This document shows positions 49,570 through 60,736 of a DNA stretch of 64,000 nucleotides, in pieces (within the stretch, counting starts at the first letter, position 1; every line of letters starts with the position of its first letter). The translations under genes were made by a program, and so were the position numbers. Source of the DNA: Hymenopellis radicata (taxonomy: Eukaryota > Basidiomycota > Agaricomycetes > Agaricales > Physalacriaceae); assembly GCA_015501595.1 (NCBI GenBank), contig JADNRX010000004.1:310001-374000 (forward strand). The letters are read 5' to 3'. The notes under the pieces are model-generated. The model had not been told where the DNA came from, made no database searches, and saw only the letters and a list, made by a program, of their open reading frames with translations.

Positions 49570-50176
49570 ATGGGTACGGTTTTGCGCTGTCCTTGGCTCT
49601 TTCAGTTAACGTCCATGCAGCTACTAGCGAAATCCTTACTTTTAACGAAGCCCATGCACCGCACGAGAACTCGGTTGAGGCCTTCCACAAGATTCTCGGC
49701 GAGATGAAGTTTGAAATACTCAAATCTCGTCGCCACTGGGATCAGCACGAACCCAAGATGTGGTCCAAAGCGAGCGGTCTCTCTGACGATGAGTTGACTG
49801 GATTTACGCTCGAGGTATGTCTACGTCGCGCTCATGACGCCGAGGTCTAACCGACTCCTGTATGTTAGAATGACCTTGTTCTCGTTCGTAGTGCCCCTAC
49901 TTCATATGGGCAAATCATCCTTGGCAAGCTCCGCATTCCCGCCCTCGAAGATGGGTACGTCCACATCCGGTATGCACCGTTAGACTTTCTCCTTTCTCTG
50001 ATGTCCATTGATCATGTTACATGTATAGAATTCATGACCCTCCCGGTGGCGGGCCAGAGGATGTCAAGTTCCATTCTATTTTCACCGAAGAGGGTCACAA
50101 GAATGAGGCTGGAAACCCCACGACGTGGAATGCCATTCACACATTGGACAAGCCTCTTGAGTTCTTCAATGAGTAA
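49570..50176 (+). CDS. Small unknown protein
   Basis: No family I can name. The main exon reads SEILTFNEAHAPHENSVEAF, HKILGEMKFEILKSRRHWDQ, HEPKMWSKASGLSDDELTGF, then after introns NDLVLVRSAPTSYGQIILGK and LRIPALEDGYVHI, then RIHDPPGGGPEDVKFHSIF and a C-terminus DKPLEFFNE with TAA at 50174. The hydrophilic, strand-rich second half (LGKLRIPALEDGYVHIRIHD) could be a small beta domain. The start is uncertain: from ATG 49570 the frame is kept only if a 32-nt GT-AG segment is removed, very short for an intron; otherwise an unseen upstream exon is needed. Coding status of the later exons is good. Confidence 0.6.
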
Positions 50177-50542
50177 TTGTACAATGCGACAGACAAATGT
50201 AATTCACCAGGAATTTGTACTTCATGTAATGGACATCCGCCACACAAATCTATTCGAATGCACCAGCCATTACCAGTACATGCAAAATATACAGTCAAAG
50301 CATAAGAGACATACAAAATTTCTTTCAACCTTTGGACAACGATATGTGAAAACAGGAAGTTTACAGAGATATGGAAATCGGCATGAATCATAGTTAAAGG
50401 CAAAGAAGAAGACATTTGGGGGGTTAGACATGGTTCAGAAAGGAGAGAGAAAATGTAATGACAAGAAATATGAGATAGCGAATGTATACCTCGACCAAAC
50501 TTGTGATAGTTGATGGAGGAGACTCGAGTTATTGGCCCCTAG
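50177..50542. other. Convergent 3' region
   Basis: About 365 bp between two stops. AT-rich and without coding signal; presumably both 3' UTRs. Confidence 0.5.
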
Positions 50543-52457
50543 TCACCCGACGGAGATCCCATGGACATCTGACATGCGCGACAGAGCGTGACCATCAGTC
50601 CACATCGAATGAAGGTAGCCCGACCCATGCATGATTCCCCCAGGAGGAGAGACTATATACGGAGCTTGGGAAGGACCGTTTGATGGAGCTCCGCCGATCG
50701 CGCAGCCCTTCCCAAAGTTGAAAGGTTCGACAGCCATGTTGCCTCCAACTTGAAGGGAAGACCAATCCATGCTGAAAGACGTCTCAACGCCGAGCGGCGC
50801 CATGTTGTCTTCGAGGAACGACATTTGAACGGTTTTGTCCCCAGTAGAGTCTCCAGACGACGACGTCGATGAGGGAGAATATGAAAGCCCTGGAGTTGGA
50901 GGACTTGAATCGGAGAGCGTTCCGTCCGGAACGTACTAGAGGGGGCGAATTAGCAACGACAGTTATAGAAGGTAGACAACTTTACCTGCGAAGTGCCATA
51001 GCTAACGATGCCGCTCTGTCGATCGTCCGTGACGATACTTGACCCGCCTTGACAAGGTGGTGCTTCAACGTTGACGAAAGCATTGTTAGGAAGAGTCGAG
51101 CATCGGCGCAGAAGACGGGCGCTTGAAGGACTGCTTGTTTCGGCACTTGAAAGGAACGCGCCTTGGGCCGACTTTGCGAGGTTGCTGTCACTGCGAGAGC
51201 GGACGATAGCGCGAGGGGGAGCCGCAGCAGCCGTCGAATCTGGAACGGGAGTCTTTCCGACCCAGAGACGCCATCCGAGAGCATCACCCAAGGCACGTTC
51301 ACAGCGACTGATTTCTCGAGGAGGAAGTCCCGACAACTTGGCCCATGCGCGATTAGAGTAGCATTTGTCCTGCATGAATTTCGACGCGAGGATCAAAGAG
51401 GCGAGGAAAGCGCGTCGTGGACAGAGCAGAGGCGAGGGCAATGGGGGTAGCGGGCCAAGGGAAGCCGGAGCCGTCTTCTTGGTGGCGTGATCGTCAATGA
51501 CTGTTTTGGTCATGGAGTCGTCCGACCCGAGAGCTGAGCCCTCTTGGGAATCCACCGTGGAAGGAGGGTGCAGATTAAAGTCCATACTCAAGCTAGCTTC
51601 GAGATCGAAATCGGCTTGAGTTCCAGGAACGATTCTATCACCCAATTCCGGTTCGCCTCGAATGCCTTGGCCGGACTTTTCTAGCTCTGCTAGCTCCACG
51701 ACTTGTGGGCGTATAGCTTCTAAATAGCAGAGGGCCGTCTGTAGAACGCTGCCGGTGGTCTTGGAACGTTTGAGTACCTCTTGTATGAAGGCTCGTACGG
51801 GGACTAAGCTCTTGCGACATTCGGGGGCCTGGTCGATTTGGATCTGGGGCTGTCGGTAAGAAGTAGAGATGGGGGACAAGATGGCATGGGAGGAAAGAGG
51901 GGAGATATGGAAAGTCGATGGGGTTGTTGGAGATGGTAGTTGAGTATTTCTCCCGAATGTAGTGCAATTGGGAGCAGCGATAGACGCATGGACCATAGAA
52001 ACTGTAAGATCGCTGCATAAGGATGCGCTCGCAGTGGAGCGAGTGGTGGTAAACAGTTCGGGAATATCGTGGGGATGCCATATGTCGCCGAGTACTTTGA
52101 CAGCTTGATCTGTTTACAGCGGTGAAGTGAGCGGAAAAAAGGAAGCAGTGGGCGGCGCAGAATCGACTAACCGACGAGGCCTAGAGCATACTTTGTCTTT
52201 GGGTTTTCGCGTGATTGGGACGGAGTGGGAACTGGTGGTTGCGACTGTGGAAGGGACGGGGCATGTTGAACACGCTCGATATCACATGTGGAGTGGGAAG
52301 GCGAGGAAGTGACAGACGAGGACGGGGTGTTGAGATAGTTGGAGGGGGAACAAGAGGAGAGGATTGCCGAGGTCGTGGAAGCATATGGCTGCCAGCGAAC
52401 TCTGGCGCGGGTGGCGGCGGGAGGTGCCCGATGGGCGAGAGACTGAATAGAGTGCAT
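50543..52457 (-). CDS. Pcl/Pas1-type cyclin
   Basis: Start ATG 52457 (MHSIQSLAHRAPPAATRARV). Exon 1 ends KTKYALGLV; an intron leads to DQAVKVLGDIWHPHDIPELF. The cyclin box is broken by a long acidic insert: LVPVRAFIQEVLKRSKTTGS, VLQTALCYLEAIR before it, and CPRRAFLASLILASKFMQDK, CYSNRAWAKLSGLPPREISR, CERALGDALGWRLWVGK after it. The FLASLILASKFMQD motif and the NRAWAKLSGL block are typical of Pho85-type (PCL) cyclins, such as fission yeast Pas1. The C-terminal third is Ser/Pro-rich and disordered. By family it activates a Pho85/Cdk5-like kinase in nutrient or cell-cycle control. The upstream region to 53544 is long. Confidence 0.85.
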
Positions 52458-53543
52458 GTAACAAGGAAAATGGAATAAATGAACAAGACCAGATTGGGGA
52501 GCGGAGAGAGTGGGGAGTGTAAGATAATGGAACAGACGGAATATTCAGCAGGATGTAGAGTAATCATTAAGACTTGGGATTATGTTTGTTTCTGGGAAAG
52601 TAGAGGCGGGGAAAACTGGAGAATCTGAAGCAGCGGTTTGGCGGGTGTGATGGAGGTTCGGGTGGGGATATCTGGCAATATTCGAGGTGCACATCGCGAC
52701 CTTTGGAGTGAGGCGGATGTCCTGGTCGCTGCTGGACTAGGACGATCCGAGAACAAAGTCTTGTCGGAGACCGATAAGACTGTGTGTAAGAGCTGGGCTT
52801 GTCAAGACTGGTTAAAAGCTGTAGTGAGGCTGAGACGGTGCAATATAGGGCGAGACGGTGAGAGAAGATGAATCAAACGAACGCTATACGTCTAGTCACT
52901 GCCTCGAGGACGACTGCCGAATATGGCTCATCCCACGCCACCGAGTCACAACGTGAGTCATCGGCCCTGCAGTCCGATAGCTCCGTTGAACACAACGCAG
53001 TCAATGGGCGGTGCGATCTGCATGGAGTTTCAATCTCGTTTGCTGTCCGCTTCTCCGTTGCAGATATCCGTGTAAGAGTCAGCTACTGCAACAGTCCAGC
53101 AGCTATTCTGCCTCCAGGCTCAAGCTCAAGCTCCTGGCAATCTCCACGTGCCGCTCCCACGCGATTCCTTCTGTTTGTTTCCCTCATCATACCCAAACAA
53201 AATTACGGCTAAACGTACACATGCTGGCGCGCCACGCTTCTTTCACTTGGCGCGCTTGGTCCGACTGCCCAAGTGTTAAAATTTGCGCATTCGGGTCTAG
53301 TTTGCTGTCTTGTCTTTGCGCTATATATTGTCCTGTATCATGGAAACCCCTCAGAATCAATCTTTGACAGGAAGGAAGCATGCCCACCGATTGAGCCATT
53401 AGGCGGACGGATATTTAGCGCCTTCTCAACCGTGACATCACGGGACGATCCTGAGGCAACTGATACAACTTAAGGCGGGCAATAATCTCCTTTTTTTTCC
53501 TTACCTTCGTCCGCTCTTTCACTCATACCACACACTATTCACC
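52458..53543. other. Divergent promoter of cyclin and secreted protein
   Basis: About 1.1 kb with no supported gene. A TATATA element lies at 53322-53327, and a pyrimidine-rich tract (53486-53530) just precedes the secreted-protein start. The minus strand near 52458-52567 is C/T-rich, consistent with the cyclin mRNA leader. Confidence 0.5.
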
Positions 53544-54751
53544 ATGAAGGCTTTCTTCGTCGTCCTCGCCGTTCTTTCTTCTTCGCTCTTTACAGCCGCT
53601 TCCCACGATGTCTCCTCCCGGCACAACCGGCATGCTCGCAGCAATCCCCTCGTTCCCAAGGGCATTTCCAAACGGTGTAATCGCCGTAACAAGGTAATTG
53701 GGTAGCTCCAGACTTTCCAAATAGCGCACTCAACGCCTCATCATTCAGTACGGTACAACGTCGTCCACAAACGCTCCCCAGACAACTTCCTCTACCGAGG
53801 CTGATAGCACCCCAACCCCAGTCTCCGTGGCCGCTACCAACAACCAGGGCCAGAACAATGGTGGATCGAGCACGGACTACAGTTCGTCGGGCAGTCTATT
53901 CGGTGGATCAGGCAACTGCGGCTCGAGCGGTGCAACTTCAGCGATCACTGCTTCCTCCGGACCGATGGGTAGCATCGGGTTCTTCAACTGCGGTATAGAC
54001 GGTGGTGGATGGAATCCGCCCGACATTTACCTGTCCGACCTGCACTATGTGTCCCTTGACGACGCTATCCAGTCACCGGGCAGTCCCTTCAAGGCCTGCT
54101 CAGAGTATGTTTGGATTTTCAACAAGTATGGCGAGCAGTACGGTATTCCACCCATCATGATGGCTTCGTTCGCACTGCAAGAGGTGCGTTATCTGCTGAT
54201 CTAACTGCCGTAACACTAAATCGCCCACAGTCTACTTGCAACCCAGCCACCACAGGTGGTGGAGGGGAAGCTGGCCTCATGCAGTTGACCTCCGACAAAT
54301 GCTACGATGCCCCAGGCGGCAACTGCTACGATCCTGTTCGTCTCTCCCATCGCCTCGTTGACTGCTGCTTACTAGCGTCTTTTTAGGAGTTCAATATTAT
54401 GAGGGCCACCCAATTCTTCTCTGGTCTCGTCTCCGAACATGGCGGCTCGATTCTCATTCCCATTGGTAGATATAATGGCTGGAACCCGGGCATGACTTAT
54501 GTATGGCGTTCAGTCTCGTGCCCATGATCTTGGCTAACATACGTTACAGGCGGAAGCTACCGCCGCTCGCTGGTCTAGCTGCTGCAGATGCCAGAGGAAC
54601 TTGGACTAGTATGTGTTTCTCGTGGCCTTGTGCCTCCCCAAACTCATCTTTTCTCAGTCTTCACCAATTCCTCAACGGCTGGATGCAGAACATGAATGCC
54701 TACGACTCTAGCTACCCTCTAGGCATATATTTCAATCTTAACGTCTGCTAG
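53544..54751 (+). CDS. Secreted lysozyme-like (SLT/GH23-type) protein
   Basis: Signal peptide MKAFFVVLAVLSSSLFTAAS, a short propeptide with a Kex2-type site (GISKRCNRRNK), then a Thr/Ser/Gly/Asn-rich linker. The globular part follows over short introns: WIFNKYGEQYGIPPIMMASF (with ALQE), STCNPATTGGGGEAGLMQLT, SDKCYDAPGGNC, FNIMRATQFFSGLVSEHGGS, IPIGRYNGWNPGMTY, SSCCRCQRNLDYLHQFLNGW, FNLNVC. The order E, then GGGGEAGLMQLT, then YNGW matches the transglycosylase/lysozyme-like fold (Glu in ALQES is the likely acid). Many Cys suggest disulphides outside the cell. Whether it cuts bacterial wall or fungal chitin is unknown; an antibacterial role is inference. The frame is clean. Confidence 0.82.
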
Positions 54752-54918
54752 CCGCGTATTGTTATTCTCGTATCTCTACTAGCCTAGTTAATGTGCTACA
54801 CATATACCCCGGGATTCGATACTTTTACTACTACTACAATTATTGTTAGTTGTCAAGTCAATAATGAGCGCCATCATTTGCGATCGGTGATATCCTTGAC
54901 TTCAAACTAGACTCACAC

Positions 54919-57305
54919 ATGAGTGACACTTCGGCTTCTGGACAATCTTCACCTGTGGCATCGGCCTCGACCCCACCGTCGTCTTTGCCATCGCCCCAAA
55001 TATCGTCCCTCAAGCTCAGCGACGATGAGGTGTCGGAGGACGACAAGGCGCGCGCGGCAGAGCTCAAAGGGCAGGCCAACAAGGCTTTCACAAGTCCGTC
55101 TCGGTTTCTTGCTTTTGCCTGCTCTTACAAAGATATGAAGACCACGACTTTCCTGGCGCCGCGAAACTCTATGGCGACGCCATCGATAAAAATCCGCACG
55201 ATGCGACGTTGTGGTGCAATCGCGCGTACGCGCGTATGAAGCTAGAGGAGTTTGGATATGCTCTTGCCGATGCTAGTGAGTTGGCCAACACGCATCTTAC
55301 CTGTATTATCTGACAAGGTCGTGTGCCCAGGCCACGCTATCAAGCTCGACCTAAATTACGCGAAAGCCTATTACAGGTATCGTTCAGCTCACGACGGTCG
55401 CCGATGTCAACCGACCATAATGATTCCTTAGACGGGCTACATGCTACCTTCAAATCCTCAAACCGCAATCTGCTATATCCGATTTTAAAAAGGTCCTGGC
55501 ACTGGAGCCCAAGAATGAAATCGTCAGAGGGCAGATGACCGCCACACAAAAGTTAATCAGGAAGATTGAGTTTGAAAAGGTTCGCTTGGATGCCGGTTTG
55601 AAAGCCCATTTCTGACTGTGAGTTCTCTAGGCCATCGAAGTTGAGGGCGAGAAGAATCCAGTCGAGCGGTGTCACGAAATCATTGCAGAGGGTGGGCCGA
55701 TTACAACTATCTGTCGCTCAATCCTGACCAAATCCATAGGCGCATGTGATCTCGAATCCTCCTACAGTGGCCTAAGCTGACTTTGACTGACGGAAACTAC
55801 GGTATCACGAAAGAGTTTATCTCGGGCATGATACAATGGTTCAAGGACGGCAAAGCACTTCCCAAACGATACGTATGGGAGATAGTGCTCGGTGCCTACA
55901 AACACTTCCAGCAGGAGCAAAGCCTGGTCGACGTTGAACTCGCGGAAGGTGTTACTTGCGACGTTATTGGCGATGTACATGGTATGTATCCTCTTCTTCC
56001 GATGACTGCTGACACTCATGCAAGCTCGCAAGGTCAATTTTATGACATGTTACATCTATACGGGATGACTGGAGAGCCTTCTGAGAAGCACTACCTTCTA
56101 ATGAATGGTGATCTCGTCGACCGAGGCTCCTGGTCAATCGAAGTCATCTTGACAGCGTTCTCCTATAAATGTATGTTTGTCACGTCCATGCATGCCCGAA
56201 TGTGCTGATGGTTTATGTAGGGCTGTATCCCAAGTTCTTCTTTATAAACAGGGGCAATCATGAAGCAAAGGATATGAACCGCACGTATGGTTTCGAAGGT
56301 GAGGCGAAGACGAAACACGGCGAACAATCGTACAAGGTATTTGGTATGGCGCTTCCGTTTCACTAATATCCTGAAATCTCACATAGCTCTTTGCCCATGT
56401 CTTCACCGCTTGTGAGTTGTTGTTCAATCTGCAGCTGGATAACATTCATAAGGCATGGATAGTACCGCTCGCGACCCTAATAAGCGCCACCAAACCTCCG
56501 GCGACCGAGGGCAAGGCCATCCTGTCATCAGAGGGCTTGAAACGCTTCTTCGTTGTACATGGAGGACTGTTCAGTAAAGATGATGTTACATTAGATGACG
56601 TGCGCAAGATAGACCGTATTGGCCGTCAACCAGGACAGGAAGGGCTGATGTGTAAGTTTCTTCTTGTATGCTCGCGACTTATTCTGACAAGTCTTTATAG
56701 GCGAAGTACGAAGCAACATTATCAAGGCTACTTCCATTACTCACAATCATTCCTAGCTACTTTGGACTGACCCACAAGTTGCGCCGGGTCGTGGACCAAG
56801 TAAACGGGTACGAACTCATCTATCTTTGTGGACCATATGACCGAGCAACCATCCAGGGTGTCGGTATAGCCTTCGGACCCGACGTAACAAGGAAATGGTG
56901 CACGCTGAATGGCGTTACCGGGATCATTCGTAGTCACGAAGTTCGTCAAAGTGAGAACAGCATTTCACTGCGCCGCAGGAATTTCTTACCAACGTCATTC
57001 AGATGGGTACGAAATCGAGCACGACGGGTTGTGTACTACGGTGAGACGCCTCCGTGTATCGCAGGTGCAGGACTGATCTTTCTCCCTAGGTGTTCTCGGC
57101 TCCGAACTATGTTGATCAAGCGGGCAACAAGGGAGCCTTTGTCAGTAGATATATATATGCATCTCACTGCTGTAGCTGACTCTTGTTTTAGATCCGAATC
57201 GACTCGGCAGGAACTCATCAGTACTTTCAGTTCGACGCCAGTCCTCATCCCGCCATGAAGCCCATGGCATACGTACAGGGAGGCCTTGGTAGCTTAATGA
57301 TGTGA
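54919..57305 (+). CDS. PPT1: Protein phosphatase 5 (TPR-containing PPP)
   Basis: Start at 54919 ([20 protein letters not shown]). TPR repeats follow: [88 protein letters not shown] and LALEPKN. Then the phosphatase: [34 protein letters not shown] (metal motif 1), [16 protein letters not shown] (2), [19 protein letters not shown] (3), [29 protein letters not shown], and IIRSHEVRQ...[15 protein letters not shown]. All PPP catalytic motifs are intact. PP5 acts with Hsp90 through the TPRs; that is by family. It ends [10 protein letters not shown] with TGA at 57303. One apparent missing base lies near 55771. At least ten introns. Confidence 0.92.
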
Positions 57306-57844
57306 TATCGATGTAGCTAATATGTAGATTCATCGTGTCACCGGTCGGTTACAGCATCGTGACTGCGAAAGCCTTGTTGTTTCTCCAAAGGAGTCAGTGT
57401 CCAGCACCGTAAGTTTTACTGCTGTTGTATACCTAACAGCAAACAGTCGCGTTGAAACGGAGGCGTTACGGTACGTTATCTTTGTATAGCTTCTTTCCAT
57501 CAAGACGGCGCCACGTATAACGATACAGTAATAATCATAGACGTACCAGTGTTCCTGTTCCTCTTCTAACTCGTTCTCTTCGTAATCATCGTCTGCGATG
57601 TCGTCCACGTGCACAGATTCTGGTGAAAATGTTCTTCGCGTCGAGTGTTCCTACATGGCGCGAAATTACATTGCTTGGTACAACGTCGCTGGGGACGTCG
57701 TACTCTATGTACTTGGAAATGTCATAGAGTATAACGACAGTCGTTACAGTCAATGTTATGGACGCTTGTGAGCGCTTGTGCGCTCTTGTGCGGCGAGCAG
57801 ATGTCACGGTGTCACGGTGACAGTACGCGTTTTGCTCATCCACC
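57306..57844. other. Region between PP5 and U2SURP with repeats
   Basis: Holds one copy of a motif repeated 3 kb downstream (57500-57532), a 13-bp bulged hairpin (57697-57738), three 10-bp tandem units (57761-57790) and a TGTCACGG tandem/palindrome (57802-57822). A minus-strand frame reads acidic (VDDIADDDYEENELEEEQEH, near 57610-57550) with a GTACGT donor after it, so a small minus gene is possible, but I could not find its start. Confidence 0.5.
57500..57532. repeat. Flanking motif, copy 1
   Basis: TCAAGACGGCGCC followed directly by ACGTATAACGATACAGTAAT. The same two blocks occur at 60628-60670 with a 10-bp insert and one mismatch. The function is unknown. Confidence 0.6.
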
Positions 57845-60479
57845 ATGGACAAAACCAAGACCAAGCTCGCTGCCAATCTTGGCAACTTTTTCGAGCACGA
57901 AGACGACGAGCCTGCGTTTCCAGTGCGACATATGTCATACATTCATGCCTGACACATAAATCATAACGACTTCCTAGCCCAAGACTGTCGACGATGCCAA
58001 ACTCACCCACTACGCAGCAGGCGTGGTGCGGAAATCTAGACGCGAAAAGGAGCAGGAGGCTGCAGAGGCTAAGAAAAGGGAGGAAGAAGCTGATGCTGCA
58101 AAGGCCTATGCGGAATTCCTGGATGCTTTTGAAGGCGATGGACGGAAATCAGCAGCTACCTTTGTCAAAGCGGGGTCTTCGAATCAGCCCGGAACCAGCA
58201 CCTCTATACCGATGGGTCCCAGGGGAAGTTCACAGAATCCTTTCAGACAAGTATGTGTCCGAGCGTATCCTTCATTTCGGTGGTCCTGACCATAGCTGAC
58301 AGTCTCCCTCTCCTCCTTCAACTTCCGTGAGGCCAAAAGGCAAGCGAGCGATGGACTCTTTTCTCGAGGAAATCAAAAGGTAACGAACGATGCATTCCTT
58401 CTCGCCACCGTGGTTCTGATCGCCTCCCAGAGAGCAAGCCGTTCGGGAGGCAAAATATTCCCGACAAGGTCACAGCCGTCAGTCTGTACCTTGAAAGCTC
58501 TTACTCAAGGTTTTATGTAGCGAAGGGACCCGGAACATCAGTCACGGCACTAGCAGGTATGGGCTAGGAACTTGAAGAAGTGTAACAACTAATTGACTAT
58601 TGCCAGCTTATGATGGTCAAAGTGGAAGCAGAGATCGTGGCGACTCTCAGGTATTCAATTTGCAAGCATTCTGTTGTCGATTTGCTGAGGCTTCATCAGA
58701 CGTCGAATGTCTTTGTCGCAAACTTGCCAAGTCACGTCACTGAGCAGAGTCTGGGCATGTTTTTTGCGCGGATGGGGCCCGTAGGATCCGTAAGTGACCA
58801 TTCTCTACGTTCCACCAAATGACTATATCCTTCTGTAGGTCAAAGTAATGTGGCCGCGCACAGACGGGACAGCAGGACCTGGCGCCGACATGGCTGCTAG
58901 CAGAAGGTCGAAAAGCACAGGTCTGAGTGGCTTTGTCTCGTATATGAAGCGAGAAGACGCCGAGGATGCGCTTCGTGAACTTGACGGTTTTGATTGGGGT
59001 GGATCTATTCTACGCGTTGGCTGGAGCAAAGCAGTACCGGTCGCAGCGAAACCGATGTACGGTAAGTTGACTCCGTCGTCCTGCATGTCTGCAAGCTTCA
59101 ATCATGTTGCAGTGACTTCTGTACAAAAAGGCAAAACTCGTGGTCGCTCCAGGGATCGAAAGGGTAATTCTCGGGACCGGTCGCCTAATTCATCGTATAG
59201 TCGAAGCCGTTCACGGTCTCCGAAACGGCAAAGACGTGATTACTCGCGTAGCCAATCTCCTTTTTCACGCCCCTCAAGTCCGGAAGCCGATGATGCTGGA
59301 TTAGTGACAGACACATTCATCCGTGCCGTGGCTGCGCAAGTCAAGGCGCAGGATGATGACTATGAGGAGAATCTAAAGGAACGAGAGCAAAAGAATCCGA
59401 AGTACGGTTTTATGAGGCCTGGCGTAAGTCTCAATGATCTCCTTCCCATTTCCGTCTCATAAAGGTTATCAGAATCGGCGGTACCACGTTTACCGTAATT
59501 GGTTGAATGCCAGACACGCACTCTCACCTGAATTCGATGACGATGTATGTATTCTCGTTAGTTCTTTACAGCTCGCTCAATAGCTCTGTTAGGGTTACAA
59601 TTCTGTGTATTCGACGGACTCTGCGGAAGATTCTGAGCGTGAACATGGTTCGAGAACCGTCCTCGGTAAATACTCCCGACGACGCTTTGAAGCCATGCTT
59701 CGCGCACTGTCAGGGAGAAGAGGTGACGTTGCAAGATGTATGGCTTTCAGTCTTGAGCACGCTGAAGCTGCCCACGAGGTACCGTACTCCCACCTGACAT
59801 AAACTCACCATTTGAACTCTTTCTCTAGGTGGCCGACATTATCATCGCATCCTTACTAGTCGACGCAACACCAGTACCTCGAAAGGTGGCGCGGTTACAT
59901 CTCATCTGCGATATACTGCATAATTCTGCATCCTCCGTCCCTAGTGCCTGGAAATTCCGACAAGAATTCCAATCCCGTCTTGGAATTGTGTTTGATCATC
60001 TCGCAAACATCTACCACTCCTTTCCAGGAAGAATAACCGCCGAAACGTTCAAAAAACAAATCATCGCTGTTGTTGACATTTGGGACGACTGGATTGTGTT
60101 TCCGGGAGAGTTTCTAGCTGAGCTTCGGTCGCGCCTGGAGGGAAAAGCTGCTCTCGTATCTGCCCCGGAGCAGACCACCACAGGAAACTTTGCAGCCACG
60201 GCTGGCAAATTCAAAACGGTGGCTTCTAGCATTGTTGACGCCTCACACGGACCTGACGAGATCGACGATGGCGTTGATGGAGAACCTATCGACGACATGG
60301 ACGGTGTTCCGATAGCCGACCTGGATGAGGGTAACCCTGTGGGGGACGATGTCGATGGCGAGCCTATAAATGAACTTGACGGCGAACCCATGGATGACAT
60401 TGATGGACAACCGTTGGATGATGTCGATGGCGAGCCTTTGGATAATGTCGACGGTATTCCTATGGATGAGTCGCCTTAA
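57845..60479 (+). CDS. U2SURP: U2 snRNP-associated SURP protein (SR140/U2SURP)
   Basis: A splicing factor of the 17S U2 snRNP. Start at 57845 (MDKTKTKLAANLGNFFEHED). The N-terminal part includes THYAAGVVRKSRREKEQEAA and AYAEFLDAFEGD. An RRM follows: TSNVFVANLPSHVTEQSLGM (near 58710), FVSYMKREDAEDALRELDGF. Then an RS-like tract (SRDRKGNSRDRSPNSSYSRS), a SURP/SWAP motif (FIRAVAAQVKAQDDDYEENL, NPKYGFMRPG), the link ALSPEFDDD-GYNSVYSTDSA, and a CID-type domain (RRRFEAMLRALSGRRGDVAR; HLICDILHNSASSVPSAWKF). The C-terminus is an acidic repeat with DGEP-like units (VDGEPIDDMDGVPIADLDEG and more), also seen in animal U2SURP. Domain order and tail make the orthology strong. Introns are short and clean; the frame is intact. 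Confidence 0.92.
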
Positions 60480-60627
60480 TCCTACATTTCATGTATATAG
60501 CATGCTCCGGAGCAACTCCTCTCCGTGTACGCACGCCCAGTAGGTCTACATTGCACGAATAATTGCTCCGGCCTCGTGTAGCGGCTTCGATGCTTCATTT
60601 GCGCCCTTGTGAGCTCTTGCCGTGCTC

Positions 60628-60670
60628 TCAAGACGGCGCCCATAAAATACACGTATAATGATACAGTAAT
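60628..60670. repeat. Flanking motif, copy 2
   Basis: TCAAGACGGCGCC, a 10-bp insert (CATAAAATAC), then ACGTATAATGATACAGTAAT. Same orientation as the copy at 57500-57532. It lies between the convergent stops of U2SURP and the Pol III subunit gene. Confidence 0.6.
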
Positions 60671-60736
60671 GGTGGATTAAGCTACATTGATTCAAGAATT
60701 GACCAGTCCCGAGTGTAATTCGCATTCGCTACATCC

